From NCBI GenBank assembly GCA_964410215.1, contig CAYPHA010000098.1, positions 1 through 13,805 of the forward strand: DNA of 13,805 bases, written 5' to 3'. This DNA comes from CAYPHA01 sp964410215. GTDB lineage: Bacteria; Calditrichota; Calditrichia; Calditrichales; CAYPHA01. Positions 7,734-13,805 of this stretch are shown in pieces. Under the pieces are notes generated by a model. That model worked only from the letters and a program-made list of their open reading frames with translations. It did no database searches and was not told the origin of the DNA. Both the position numbers and the translations under genes were made by a program. How positions within the stretch are numbered: the stretch's first letter is position 1; every line of letters begins with the position of its first letter.

Positions 7734-7835
7734 AGAGCGCCTGGTGCGAACCGGGGCCGGACCGCTCAGGCGGGATCTCGAGGATAGGCATCGCAGAAAG
7801 ATGCGGGGAAAACTGTGTAAACGTAAATCTGTCAT
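7722..7835 (-). CDS. Putative arginine-rich leader peptide upstream of argA (37 codons)
   Basis: A short ORF with ATG at 7835-7833 and TAA at 7724-7722, ending 58 bp before argA. Nine of the 37 residues are arginine, at positions 5, 11, 15, 20, 22, 30, 32, 33 and 36; the end reads RTRRSVRP. The arginine codons include CGT, CGC, CGA, AGA and AGG. The TAA lies exactly in the loop of a hairpin (7710-7733), and two other inverted repeats lie inside the ORF. By analogy with thrL- or hisL-type leaders, ribosome progress over the arginine codons could sense charged tRNA-Arg and control the operon (inference). Caveats: no clear Shine-Dalgarno is visible, and a G+C-rich stretch inflates arginine codons by chance. 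No homologue is recognised. Confidence 0.5.
   Translation of the reverse strand: MTDLRLHSFPRIFLRCLSSRSRLSGPAPVRTRRSVRP
7738..7772 (-). promoter_or_regulatory. Leader hairpin 2, nested G+C-rich inverted repeat
   Basis: On the minus strand three nested complementary pairs occur in order: CGCCTG (7772-7767) with CAGGCG (7743-7738), GCG (7765-7763) with CGC (7748-7746), and an inner CCG/CGG closing a GCCC loop. The result is a strong 35-nt stem-loop with small bulges. It spans leader codons 22-33, so a ribosome translating the arginine codons would melt it. Confidence 0.55.
7788..7804 (-). promoter_or_regulatory. Leader hairpin 1 (inside the arginine-rich ORF)
   Basis: On the minus strand GCATC, seven bases, GATGC: a 5-bp stem with a 7-nt loop, covering leader codons 11-16, including two arginine codons. 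It is weak alone and counts mainly as the first of three stems in a row. Confidence 0.35.
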
Positions 7836-7914
7836 ATTCAACCGGATGTTTACTCTTATTGAATTTCCGCTAAATTTAAGTAATTGCAGCCAAAATGCAA
7901 ATAATAATACAGTT

Positions 7915-7934
7915 TTATGTAAAAATATACATTA
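7915..7934. promoter_or_regulatory. AT-rich palindrome, possible operator between thrC and argA
   Basis: TTATGTAaaaataTACATTA: 7-bp arms with one mismatch around a 6-bp A/T spacer, just past the thrC stop and about 80 bp upstream of the leader ORF. The layout would suit a dimeric repressor, but it does not match the E. coli ARG-box consensus, and AT-rich DNA gives such repeats by chance. Confidence 0.3.
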
Positions 7935-7950
7935 TTTATTAACAGATTTA

Positions 7951-9264
7951 TCATGCATTATAATGAATAAGTAATTCTGCTGTCAGTTTTTTTAAATCAG
8001 GTTGGATTTGTATTGCTTTTTTGGGTTGATCCATACACGCAGCGAGCCGTTCGGGCATTAAAACGGGCGTATCAACGGCTTTTTTCACAATATCCAGAAA
8101 TTTCGCCGGATGTGCGGTTTCGAAGAGAATAACCGGCAGATCCTTTCCGATCCGGTTTTTCAACCGTTCCCATGCCATGTATCCGACTGCGCCGTGGGGA
8201 TCCATTACATATCCAAAACGCTTTTTGAGCGCCCTGATGCCTTCCAGCGTATCGGAATCCGTGATACTCGTGCTCAGAATGGATTGGCGCAGGGTCTCAA
8301 CATCATGATTGAATAATTCGAGTATCCGGACAAAATTGCTGGGATCACCGACATCCATGGCATTGGAATAGGTTTTAAACGAGGGATGAGGGTGGTATTC
8401 GCCCGTTTCCAGATAGTGCGGGAAGACCGTATTACGGTTAACCGCCGCGATAAATCTGTCAACAGGCAGGCCCATGCGATGCGCAATGAGTCCGGCCGTA
8501 AGATTGCCGAAATTGCCGCTCGGTACAACCATAACAGGGGCAGGATCCTGTGATCTGAGTTGCGCAAACGCCCTGAAATAGTACACACTCTGGGGTAGAA
8601 AGCGGGCGATGTTTATTGAATTTGCCGAAGACAGATTAAAGCGTGATTGCAGTTCCTGCTGCCTAAAGGCCTGTTTGACAAGGCGCTGACAATCATCGAA
8701 CGTCCCATCCACTTCGAAGGCCTGGATATTATCCCCCATCGTCGTCAATTGCTGTTCCTGGATCCGGCTGACTTTCCCGGAAGGATAGAGTAACCCCACG
8801 TGCACGCCTTTTATATCCATAAAACTGTGACCGACAGCGCTGCCCGTGTCGCCGGAAGTCGCGACAAGGATCAGGGTATCCTTTTCATGCTCCTTGTTCA
8901 GGTAAGCGAGTGTATTGGCAAGGAAGCGCGCCCCGAAGTCCTTAAAGGCCAGTGTAGGACCATGGAAAAGTTCCAGGACATACAGATTTTTTTCGAGTTC
9001 AACCAGGGGTGCATCAAAGGCGAATGTCCGGTTGATCACCCTGTCGAACGCCGGTTCCGGTATGCCCGGGAAAAAAGGCCGGAGAACACGCCGGGCCATA
9101 TCCGATATGGACTGTTCCGAAAGCGCATCGATGAAATCCGCTTCCAGCGCAGGAATGTCATCCGGAAAAAACAAACCGCCGTCAGCAGCGATTCCGGAAA
9201 GGACCGCCTTATCGAAAGGAACATTGCTGACTTTTTTATTTGTGCTGTAATAGGTAATCATCAT
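7951..9264 (-). CDS. thrC: Threonine synthase
   Basis: PLP-dependent conversion of O-phosphohomoserine to threonine, the last step of threonine synthesis. The protein has 437 residues. The N-terminus reads YYSTNKKVSNVPFDKAVLSG, followed by GGLFFP; the PLP lysine is K108 in FHGPTLAFKDFGARF. LVATSGDTGSAVGHSF near 133-148, SANSINIARFLPQSVYY and VVPSGNFGNLTAGLIAHRMG are also visible, as is the C-terminal FETAHPAKF. The start is one of two adjacent ATGs (9264 or 9261); the first overlaps the thrB stop by ATGA (9261-9264), indicating coupling. It directly uses the ThrB product. It is followed by a 287-bp non-coding leader before argA. Confidence 0.95.
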   Translation of the reverse strand: MMITYYSTNKKVSNVPFDKAVLSGIAADGGLFFPDDIPALEADFIDALSEQSISDMARRVLRPFFPGIPEPAFDRVINRTFAFDAPLVELEKNLYVLELFHGPTLAFKDFGARFLANTLAYLNKEHEKDTLILVATSGDTGSAVGHSFMDIKGVHVGLLYPSGKVSRIQEQQLTTMGDNIQAFEVDGTFDDCQRLVKQAFRQQELQSRFNLSSANSINIARFLPQSVYYFRAFAQLRSQDPAPVMVVPSGNFGNLTAGLIAHRMGLPVDRFIAAVNRNTVFPHYLETGEYHPHPSFKTYSNAMDVGDPSNFVRILELFNHDVETLRQSILSTSITDSDTLEGIRALKKRFGYVMDPHGAVGYMAWERLKNRIGKDLPVILFETAHPAKFLDIVKKAVDTPVLMPERLAACMDQPKKAIQIQPDLKKLTAELLIHYNA

Positions 9265-10262
9265 TCACTATCTGTTATCAACCGGGGTCCCAGTTTATTC
9301 ACAACGGATACATATATATCATTATCAATACCTTTGCCAAGCATCAAGTTGCGCAGGGCATCACCGATTTCCTCTGCTTTCTGACGGGAACGTGATATGG
9401 CAAACACCGAGGGTCCGGAACCTGAAATTCCGAAGCCATAGGCACCGAGGTCCATGGCGGTGTCCCGCAGTGTATAAAAATGGGGAATCAACATGGCGCG
9501 AACCGGTTCGATAATGACATCTCTCATGGAACGTTTCAGCAGGTCATAGTCCTTCAGAAATAGCGCCGTTATCACACCGGCGACATTCCCCCACTGTGTA
9601 ACAGCCTGCGGAAGAGATATATTAGCCTTGATCATCCGCCGCGATTCGGATGTTTTTACTTCAATCCTGGGATGCATAATGGTGATAAACAAGTCATCCG
9701 GAACCGGAATACGAACGATATCAGCCGGTTCCCGGTCACGTATCAACACAAAGCCGCCATAGAGGCAGGCGGCGATATTATCCAGGTGCACACTGCCGCC
9801 GGATGTAATGCGTTCACCCTCGATGGCAAAATGCAGTAATAATTCAAGGGAAAGGGGCGACCGGAGCATATTGTTCAGGGCGAAAACGGATGCAACCGAA
9901 CTGGCTGCGCTTGAACCCAATCCGCTGCCGATGGGCATTTGCTTTTTCAGCGTCATGCGTATGCCGAAACCGGCGTCGAGATGTACAAGCATCGCCAGAA
10001 GTGATTTTCCTGCGGTGTTTTCAGCGGCTTCAAGCGGCAGTCTGCCCTCGTCACCTTCAATGGAAGCAATATGTACACCCGGCTCATCCACGCGGCATAG
10101 TGTCACTTCATCACCCGGATATTCGAGCGCAAGGCCGAATATATCGAATCCGCAGCCTACATTGGCGACGGTTGCCGGGGCGAAGGCTCTTATTTCATTT
10201 GTTTTCAGAATGGAATCATTTATCATCTGCACTGTGCTTTCATTCGTACAAAAGGTCTCCAT
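9261..10262 (-). CDS. thrB: Homoserine kinase
   Basis: Phosphorylates homoserine from ThrA to O-phosphohomoserine for ThrC. The frame has 333 residues and is a GHMP-family kinase: FAPATVANVGCGFDIFGLAL near 27-46, the ATP-binding MPIGSGLGSSAASS at 109-122, and GAYGFGISGSGPSVFAI in the C-terminal third. Homologues usually begin a few residues before the FAPATVAN block, so the ATG at 10262 gives an N-terminus about 20 residues longer than usual. The ATG at 10226 (321 residues) is a plausible alternative, and neither has a convincing Shine-Dalgarno. The 3' end overlaps thrC by ATGA. A 141-bp gap separates it from the histidine-kinase gene, so a promoter for the thr-arg run may lie there. Confidence 0.93.
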   Translation of the reverse strand: METFCTNESTVQMINDSILKTNEIRAFAPATVANVGCGFDIFGLALEYPGDEVTLCRVDEPGVHIASIEGDEGRLPLEAAENTAGKSLLAMLVHLDAGFGIRMTLKKQMPIGSGLGSSAASSVASVFALNNMLRSPLSLELLLHFAIEGERITSGGSVHLDNIAACLYGGFVLIRDREPADIVRIPVPDDLFITIMHPRIEVKTSESRRMIKANISLPQAVTQWGNVAGVITALFLKDYDLLKRSMRDVIIEPVRAMLIPHFYTLRDTAMDLGAYGFGISGSGPSVFAISRSRQKAEEIGDALRNLMLGKGIDNDIYVSVVNKLGPRLITDSE

Positions 10263-10403
10263 GAATACAAAAAAAAATCATGGGAAGCAATTCATTTTTG
10301 CATTTATTTAAGCATGAAATGCACCTGGCGTCATTGCATGAGAAATACCGGATGGCATTTTAGATTCTGAGGCAAAGCTAACGGTTATTTCGAGCGCAGA
10401 TCT
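10263..10403 (-). promoter_or_regulatory. Intergenic region upstream of thrB with ATGCA-type inverted repeats
   Basis: This 141-bp gap between the kinase stop and thrB holds TGCATTT (10323-10317, minus strand) facing AAATGCA (10305-10299), a perfect 7-bp inverted repeat with an 11-bp spacer. A further ATGCA at 10339-10335 could pair alternatively with the same TGCAT. A minus-strand T-run lies at about 10270-10278. Short ORFs here are not threonine-rich, so I see no thrL-like leader. A promoter and operator for thrB is plausible; no exact promoter could be placed. Confidence 0.35.
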
Positions 10404-11624
10404 TCAGGAACAATATTTGGCATGAATTTTCGGAAGTTTTATCATAAAGGTAGAGCCTTCACCTGTTCTTGATTCAACTTCAATCGTCCCTTTATGCTCT
10501 TCTACTATCTTTTTAGTAACCGGCAGGCCCAGACCGGTACCCTTCGAGCCCTTTGTAGTAAAAAATATTTCAAAAATATGATCCAGAGTTTCCTCCGACA
10601 TACCGGTACCGTTGTCACTCACGCTGATTTGAATCACATTTTCATCGACCAGTTCTGTTTTCAGGAGAACCCAGCTATCCGTTTTTTTATGACAGGCGGA
10701 AACGGCGTTCGAAACAAGGTTTAATATACAGCGATAAATACCTTTATCATCAACACAACACATGCCAATATTCGGATCAAGTTCCGTTTGAATCTGTACA
10801 TTTTCCCGTAAAGCATTCTCATAAACAAGTTCATATAGATCCTGACAGAGTTTGTTAATATCGGTGGATTTGTAGACCAGTTTACCGGGCCTGGCAAAGA
10901 GGAGCATATCGAGCACGATTTCACGAAGCCGGTGGGAATTGCGTTTCATGATTTCCCAACCTTCTGTGACGGTGTCCATTTTCTTTTTCATTACGCCGGA
11001 TTCAACGATAAAGGTTCCTCCATCAAGATTATTCAGAATATTCTTCAATCCATGGGCTGAATTGGCAATATTTTCACCAAGATGCGTCAGGTGGGTCCGG
11101 TTTAAGACTTCTTCATGCAACCGGTTATTCTCGATATGTAATGCCAGCATCGAGGAAATGACCTGCAGCAGCTTTTGTTCATAAGTGGAAAATCGTTCCC
11201 CATTGCATTTATTAACCACAGCGATCACTCCAAGTATCTTTTCATGAGCTATCAGGGGTGCCGCCATAATCGATTCAATATGAATGCCCAGTTGCTCTTC
11301 ACGAACCATGCGCTCTTCATCCGGTGTTTTTTCAAGGCCGACATGGACACGATTCCTGGTTTGGACACAGCGTCCAAGCACGCCTGTTTGTATGGGAGAA
11401 CGATTAAATATTTCCCCTTCAAGGTCCATCTGCCTGTTTCCTTTACTGCATAACCGTTTATAATACAGTTCATTGGTAACGGCATCATAAAAGGACACGA
11501 CGCTTATCTCTGCATTACAGGCATGTCTTGTTTCACAAAGGATACTCCTTAGTCCGACATCCAGATAATCGGGCGTTGTGCACAGCCTGCTGATTGACAA
11601 AATTGAATCGATCGAGGATTTCAT
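10404..11624 (-). CDS. GAF-domain sensor histidine kinase
   Basis: A two-component histidine kinase of 406 residues counted from the ATG at 11624, which has CAGGT just upstream. A TTG at 11630 would add two residues. There is no signal peptide or membrane helix, so it should be cytoplasmic. Order: GAF-type sensor at about 8-165; phosphoacceptor region with SAHGLKNILNNLDGG (probable H191); and an HATPase domain with the N box CILNLVSNAVSA (about 299-310), G1 VSDNGTGM (about 335-342), FEIFFTTKGSKGTGLGLP (about 351-368) and a final GEGSTFMIKLP. The AHGLKN form of the H box differs from the common HELRTP type. It follows the response-regulator gene after 13 bp. The signal is unknown, and nothing in the sequence ties it to the thr-arg genes beyond adjacency. 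Confidence 0.88.
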   Translation of the reverse strand: MKSSIDSILSISRLCTTPDYLDVGLRSILCETRHACNAEISVVSFYDAVTNELYYKRLCSKGNRQMDLEGEIFNRSPIQTGVLGRCVQTRNRVHVGLEKTPDEERMVREEQLGIHIESIMAAPLIAHEKILGVIAVVNKCNGERFSTYEQKLLQVISSMLALHIENNRLHEEVLNRTHLTHLGENIANSAHGLKNILNNLDGGTFIVESGVMKKKMDTVTEGWEIMKRNSHRLREIVLDMLLFARPGKLVYKSTDINKLCQDLYELVYENALRENVQIQTELDPNIGMCCVDDKGIYRCILNLVSNAVSACHKKTDSWVLLKTELVDENVIQISVSDNGTGMSEETLDHIFEIFFTTKGSKGTGLGLPVTKKIVEEHKGTIEVESRTGEGSTFMIKLPKIHAKYCS

Positions 11625-11637
11625 CGGCAATACCTGA

Positions 11638-12036
11638 TCACATGCTCAGGACCCTGCTGACGCTATCCAGCAGTTTCTGCGGATCAAGGGGTTTTTCGAT
11701 ATAATCCACCGGCTCCTTCCCCATGAAATTTTTCATGTCATCCTTGAAAAACCGGATCCCGATTTTATCCGCTACTCCGGTCAGCATAATAATCGGAATA
11801 TCCTTGGTCCGGTTGTCTTTTTTAAGTTCGTAAAAAACTTTAAACCCATCTTTTCCGGGTAACATCACATCCAGAATGATCAGATCCGGCGAGAGATTCA
11901 ACGCTTTTTGCAGACCATCATCACCGTCCGGGGAAGCGATTATTGTAAAAGAATCATCCTGATTCAGGACGGCTTCGACAAACTTAATGGCATCAGGCTC
12001 ATCATCCACAACCAGAATTGTTTTTCGTTCTTTCAT
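11638..12036 (-). CDS. Single-domain (CheY-like) response regulator
   Basis: A 132-residue receiver domain with no output domain. Acidic pocket D11/D12 (VVDDEP), phosphoacceptor D56 in LIILDVMLPGKDG, switch T86 in IIMLTG, and conserved K115 in YIEKPL. An insertion between about residues 91 and 110 (FFKDDMKNFMGKEPV) lengthens the alpha4 region slightly. GAGGTG at about 12049-12044 precedes the ATG with good spacing. The histidine-kinase gene follows in the same direction, so the two form a regulator-kinase pair. With no DNA-binding domain, it must act through protein contacts or a phosphorelay; the partner is not in the window. Confidence 0.92.
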   Translation of the reverse strand: MKERKTILVVDDEPDAIKFVEAVLNQDDSFTIIASPDGDDGLQKALNLSPDLIILDVMLPGKDGFKVFYELKKDNRTKDIPIIMLTGVADKIGIRFFKDDMKNFMGKEPVDYIEKPLDPQKLLDSVSRVLSM

Positions 12037-12084
12037 ATTTCAGCACCTCTTCTAATGGAACATTTATTAAAAAAAGGACTATTG

Positions 12085-12174
12085 ATGAAAGACATCAAAG
12101 CGGTTCATAAACAGTCATTATTTAATCATTTTGCTTCAGCGACAGGCGATATTGAAAACAGAAATCAGGTTTGA
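12085..12174 (+). CDS. Possible 29-codon ORF with good Shine-Dalgarno
   Basis: On the plus strand AAAAAAAGGACTATTG precedes an ATG at 12085; the frame reads MKDIKAVHKQSLFNHFASAT and closes at 12174 with 29 residues. The ribosome-binding site is good, but I recognise no family. It may be a chance ORF or the surviving 5' end of the gene decayed just downstream (12257-12508). Confidence 0.2.
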   Translation: MKDIKAVHKQSLFNHFASATGDIENRNQV

Positions 12175-12226
12175 GATAATAACATCAGGCAACTAGAATC
12201 AATGATAAAATACGATTAAAGAAGAT

Positions 12227-12242
12227 GTTCCGCAAGCGGAAC
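12227..12242. repeat. Perfect inverted repeat GTTCCGC-AA-GCGGAAC
   Basis: Two 7-bp arms around AA, able to form a stem with a CAAG loop. It lies between the response-regulator start and the peptidase fragment. No T-run follows on the plus strand, and only a broken T-rich stretch follows on the minus strand, so it is at best a weak terminator or remnant. Confidence 0.4.
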
Positions 12243-12256
12243 CGATAAAATCATGG

Positions 12257-12508
12257 TTGATGGTTTTACATATATATTTTAATTATATTAAAGACGGCAA
12301 GGTCATGAAATGGCGGGTTGAGAACTCCTGGGGAACCGATACCGGAAATAAAGGATACTGGGCCATGTATGATGACTGGTTCGATGCCTATGTATTCACG
12401 GTCATCATACCAAAATCACTGATCGATGCCGAAGATCTGAAAATTATGGAACAGAAACCGCGGGTCATTCCGGCCTGGGATCCGTTACGCAGTTGTTTAT
12501 TAGATTGA
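12257..12508 (+). pseudogene. C-terminal fragment of a C1B (PepC/bleomycin hydrolase-like) cysteine aminopeptidase
   Basis: The open frame encodes about 80 residues matching only the C-terminal end of PepC/bleomycin-hydrolase peptidases, which are normally about 450 residues. Recognisable: DGKVMKWRVENSWG with the catalytic asparagine of the family, NKGYWAMYDDWFDAYVF, and the closing PAWDPL segment. The N-terminal catalytic cysteine region is absent. Upstream of about 12280 the sequence loses similarity and becomes AT-rich. The family's HAMVL stretch is degraded to WLMVL; a CAT codon at 12252-12254 lies two bases out of frame and could be the lost histidine. The frame opens with TTG and has no ribosome-binding site. 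It most likely remains after deletion of the gene body; a functional short protein is unlikely. Confidence 0.75.
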
Positions 12509-12651
12509 ACGACATCAGGAACAGCGGAAAATATTTTCAACATTTAACCGATATCTATTATCCAATTGCATTTAAGAAGTAAAATTTTATGTACCCGGAT
12601 TTTATCCGATAGTTATATTAAAAGGCATTCACCAATCCCCGGAGTCTGAGC

Positions 12652-13497
12652 ATGGGACAAAAATCCAAAGAACTGAAACAGACTAAAAAAGAATCCGCCT
12701 CTTCAGGTAAAAACCGGCCGGACTGGCTTGAAAAATCTTTCTATGAAAAAGAACTCAAGCGCCTGCAGATTGAACTGGTCAAACTCCAGGAATGGGTTAA
12801 ATATAAAGGCCTTCGCGTCATCGTCATTTTTGAAGGCCGTGACGCCGCCGGTAAGGGAGGCGTTATCAAACGCATTACACAGCGGCTGAATCCGCGGGTC
12901 TGCCGGGTGGTCGCACTTGGTACACCGACAGAGCGGGAAAAGACGCAATGGTACTTCCAGCGCTATTCCGCCCATTTACCGGCCGGTGGAGAAATTGTGC
13001 TGTTCGACAGGAGCTGGTATAACCGGGCTGGTGTAGAGCGTGTCATGGGTTTTTGCACCGAAGCGCAGTACAATGAATTCCTGCGCTCCTGTCCCAATTT
13101 CGAACGCATGCTGGTACGTTCCGGTATCATCCTCATAAAATACTGGTTTTCCGTCAGTGACGAGGAGCAGGAGCGTCGTTTCGGGGAACGCATCAAGGAC
13201 CCGACCAAACGCTGGAAACTGAGTGATATGGACCTGGAATCGCGCCGGCGCTGGGTGGAGTATTCGATCGCCAAGGATGAAATGTTCGCCTATACGGATA
13301 TCAAACAGGCACCATGGTGGGTTGTCAAAGCCGATGATAAACGCCGCGCCCGGCTCAATTGTATCTCACACCTTTTAAGTATGATCCCGTATGATGACCT
13401 GACACCGGAACCGATCAAGCTGCCGCCGCGTCAGGAACGGAAAGGATATATCCGTCCGCCCATTACGGAACAGACGTTTGTACCGGAGACCTATTAA
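12652..13497 (+). CDS. ppk2: Polyphosphate kinase 2 (class I type)
   Basis: Transfers phosphate between inorganic polyphosphate and nucleotides; class I enzymes mostly regenerate ATP/GTP from diphosphates. The protein has 281 residues. A lysine-rich N-terminus is followed by Walker A FEGRDAAGKGG (60-70), ALGTPTEREKTQWYFQRY (88-105), Walker B with the lid arginine EIVLFDRSWYNRAGVERVMGF (114-134), IKYWFSVSDEEQERRF, and the DPTKRWKLSDMDLESRRRW lid segment. The C-terminus has YIRPP. GGAG seven bases before the ATG supports the start. The gene stands alone on the plus strand, divergent from the amino-acid cluster, with no visible operon partner. Family assignment is firm; class and substrate direction rest on overall resemblance. 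Confidence 0.93.
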   Translation: MGQKSKELKQTKKESASSGKNRPDWLEKSFYEKELKRLQIELVKLQEWVKYKGLRVIVIFEGRDAAGKGGVIKRITQRLNPRVCRVVALGTPTEREKTQWYFQRYSAHLPAGGEIVLFDRSWYNRAGVERVMGFCTEAQYNEFLRSCPNFERMLVRSGIILIKYWFSVSDEEQERRFGERIKDPTKRWKLSDMDLESRRRWVEYSIAKDEMFAYTDIKQAPWWVVKADDKRRARLNCISHLLSMIPYDDLTPEPIKLPPRQERKGYIRPPITEQTFVPETY

Positions 13498-13534
13498 CGT
13501 TTTTTGTCTACAAACAGAAAACAGTGCAACGGAT

Positions 13535-13805
13535 TCATTTTACTTTAGCCCATACCGCCTCATGCAACTTTTCGAGCCGCAATTCAACTTCGGGCAATGC
13601 GGGCAAGCTGGTTTCAGGCTTATCCAGGTAGAAATAGGCCGTTGCGCACACATCGTCGCTTCTGTAATAGTTTGTCGAGGTTACAGGAAAGTCCGGTGAA
13701 TCAAAAAGAGATTCATTACCTTTTTCCAATAAGCGTCCCTGTTGTGTAACATCCCCGCGCCCCTGACATCGAGAATCACCTTCGTTTCACCCGGTGTGAT
13801 GACAT
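13535..13805 (-). pseudogene. Remnant of an unidentified gene, apparently frameshifted or internally deleted; runs off the right edge
   Basis: Two overlapping minus-strand frames both look coding. The first is open from the window edge to a TAA at 13683-13681 and begins VITPGETKVILDVRGAGM. The second is open from 13786 to a TGA at 13537-13535 and includes TNYYRSDDVCATAYFYLDKP followed by a Glu/Leu-rich end. A switch between them somewhere in 13684-13786 would give one protein end. The first piece resembles the beginning, and the second the end, of DUF2961/GH172-type carbohydrate enzymes. That would imply loss of the middle of the gene, but this likeness is from memory and weak. No ribosome-binding site supports the second frame starting alone at the TTG at 13729. 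Confidence 0.4.

Noticed and set aside
7741..7770. Possible tRNA T-arm (GGTTCGCACC on the minus strand)
   Set aside because: Position 58 is not A, the stem does not pair as a 5-bp T-stem, and no anticodon or acceptor arm can be drawn around it.
7702..7974. 90-codon plus-strand ORF between thrC and argA
   Set aside because: It runs over the thrC 3' end and the leader, has no ribosome-binding site and no family likeness; the minus-strand leader ORF explains the G+C-rich part better.
7951..7985. ARG-box-like TGAATAAGTAATTC at the end of thrC
   Set aside because: Half-site spacing is one base too long for the known ArgR consensus, and most of it is coding sequence.
13498..13534. Terminator between ppk2 and the right-edge remnant
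   Set aside because: A short GTTTT/AAAAC inverted repeat is present, but it is A/T-only with a mismatch and has no following T-run.
1..13805. CRISPR arrays, insertion-sequence ends, integrases or rRNA/tRNA genes
   Set aside because: No spaced direct repeats, transposase-like frames, terminal inverted repeats with target duplication, or structural RNA signatures were found on reading both strands.

Overview
The window is about 46% G+C by eye and densely coding. It is dominated by one long run of minus-strand amino-acid biosynthesis genes. The ArgH, ArgC and short GNAT-type ArgA proteins look most like those of the Bacteroidota/FCB group. Clear Shine-Dalgarno sequences before several genes (thrA, argG, argA, response regulator, ppk2) argue against a classical Bacteroides-type organism, so a deeper FCB lineage (Calditrichota, Marinimicrobia, KSB1-like or similar) is a reasonable but unproven guess.

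Reading in the direction of transcription, from right to left: a two-component pair (single-domain response regulator, then GAF histidine kinase, 12036-10404); thrB-thrC (10262-7951), overlapping by ATGA; a 287-bp non-coding leader (7950-7664); then argA (GNAT), argG, argC, thrA (fused aspartokinase-homoserine dehydrogenase), argB, an M20 deacylase (argE-like), and the 5' part of argH, which runs off the left edge. Most junctions in the arg run are 4-nt ATGA overlaps, pointing to tight translational coupling. The window therefore carries aspartate kinase, homoserine dehydrogenase, homoserine kinase and threonine synthase, together with most of the arginine pathway. It lacks asd, argD and any carbamoyltransferase (argF or argF').

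The most interesting element is the leader upstream of argA. It contains a 37-codon minus-strand ORF (7835-7722) with nine arginine codons. Its TAA stop lies in the loop of a hairpin, and two further inverted repeats lie inside the ORF. This is the layout expected of an arginine-sensing leader peptide that attenuates the arg-thrA operon. It is an inference from sequence alone, and no canonical U-tract terminator directly follows the hairpins.

The right-hand part is less ordered. It holds a C-terminal scrap of a PepC/bleomycin-hydrolase-type peptidase (12257-12508, plus), an intact class I polyphosphate kinase 2 (12652-13497, plus), and a minus-strand remnant at the right edge whose two reading frames both look coding, suggesting a frameshift or internal deletion.
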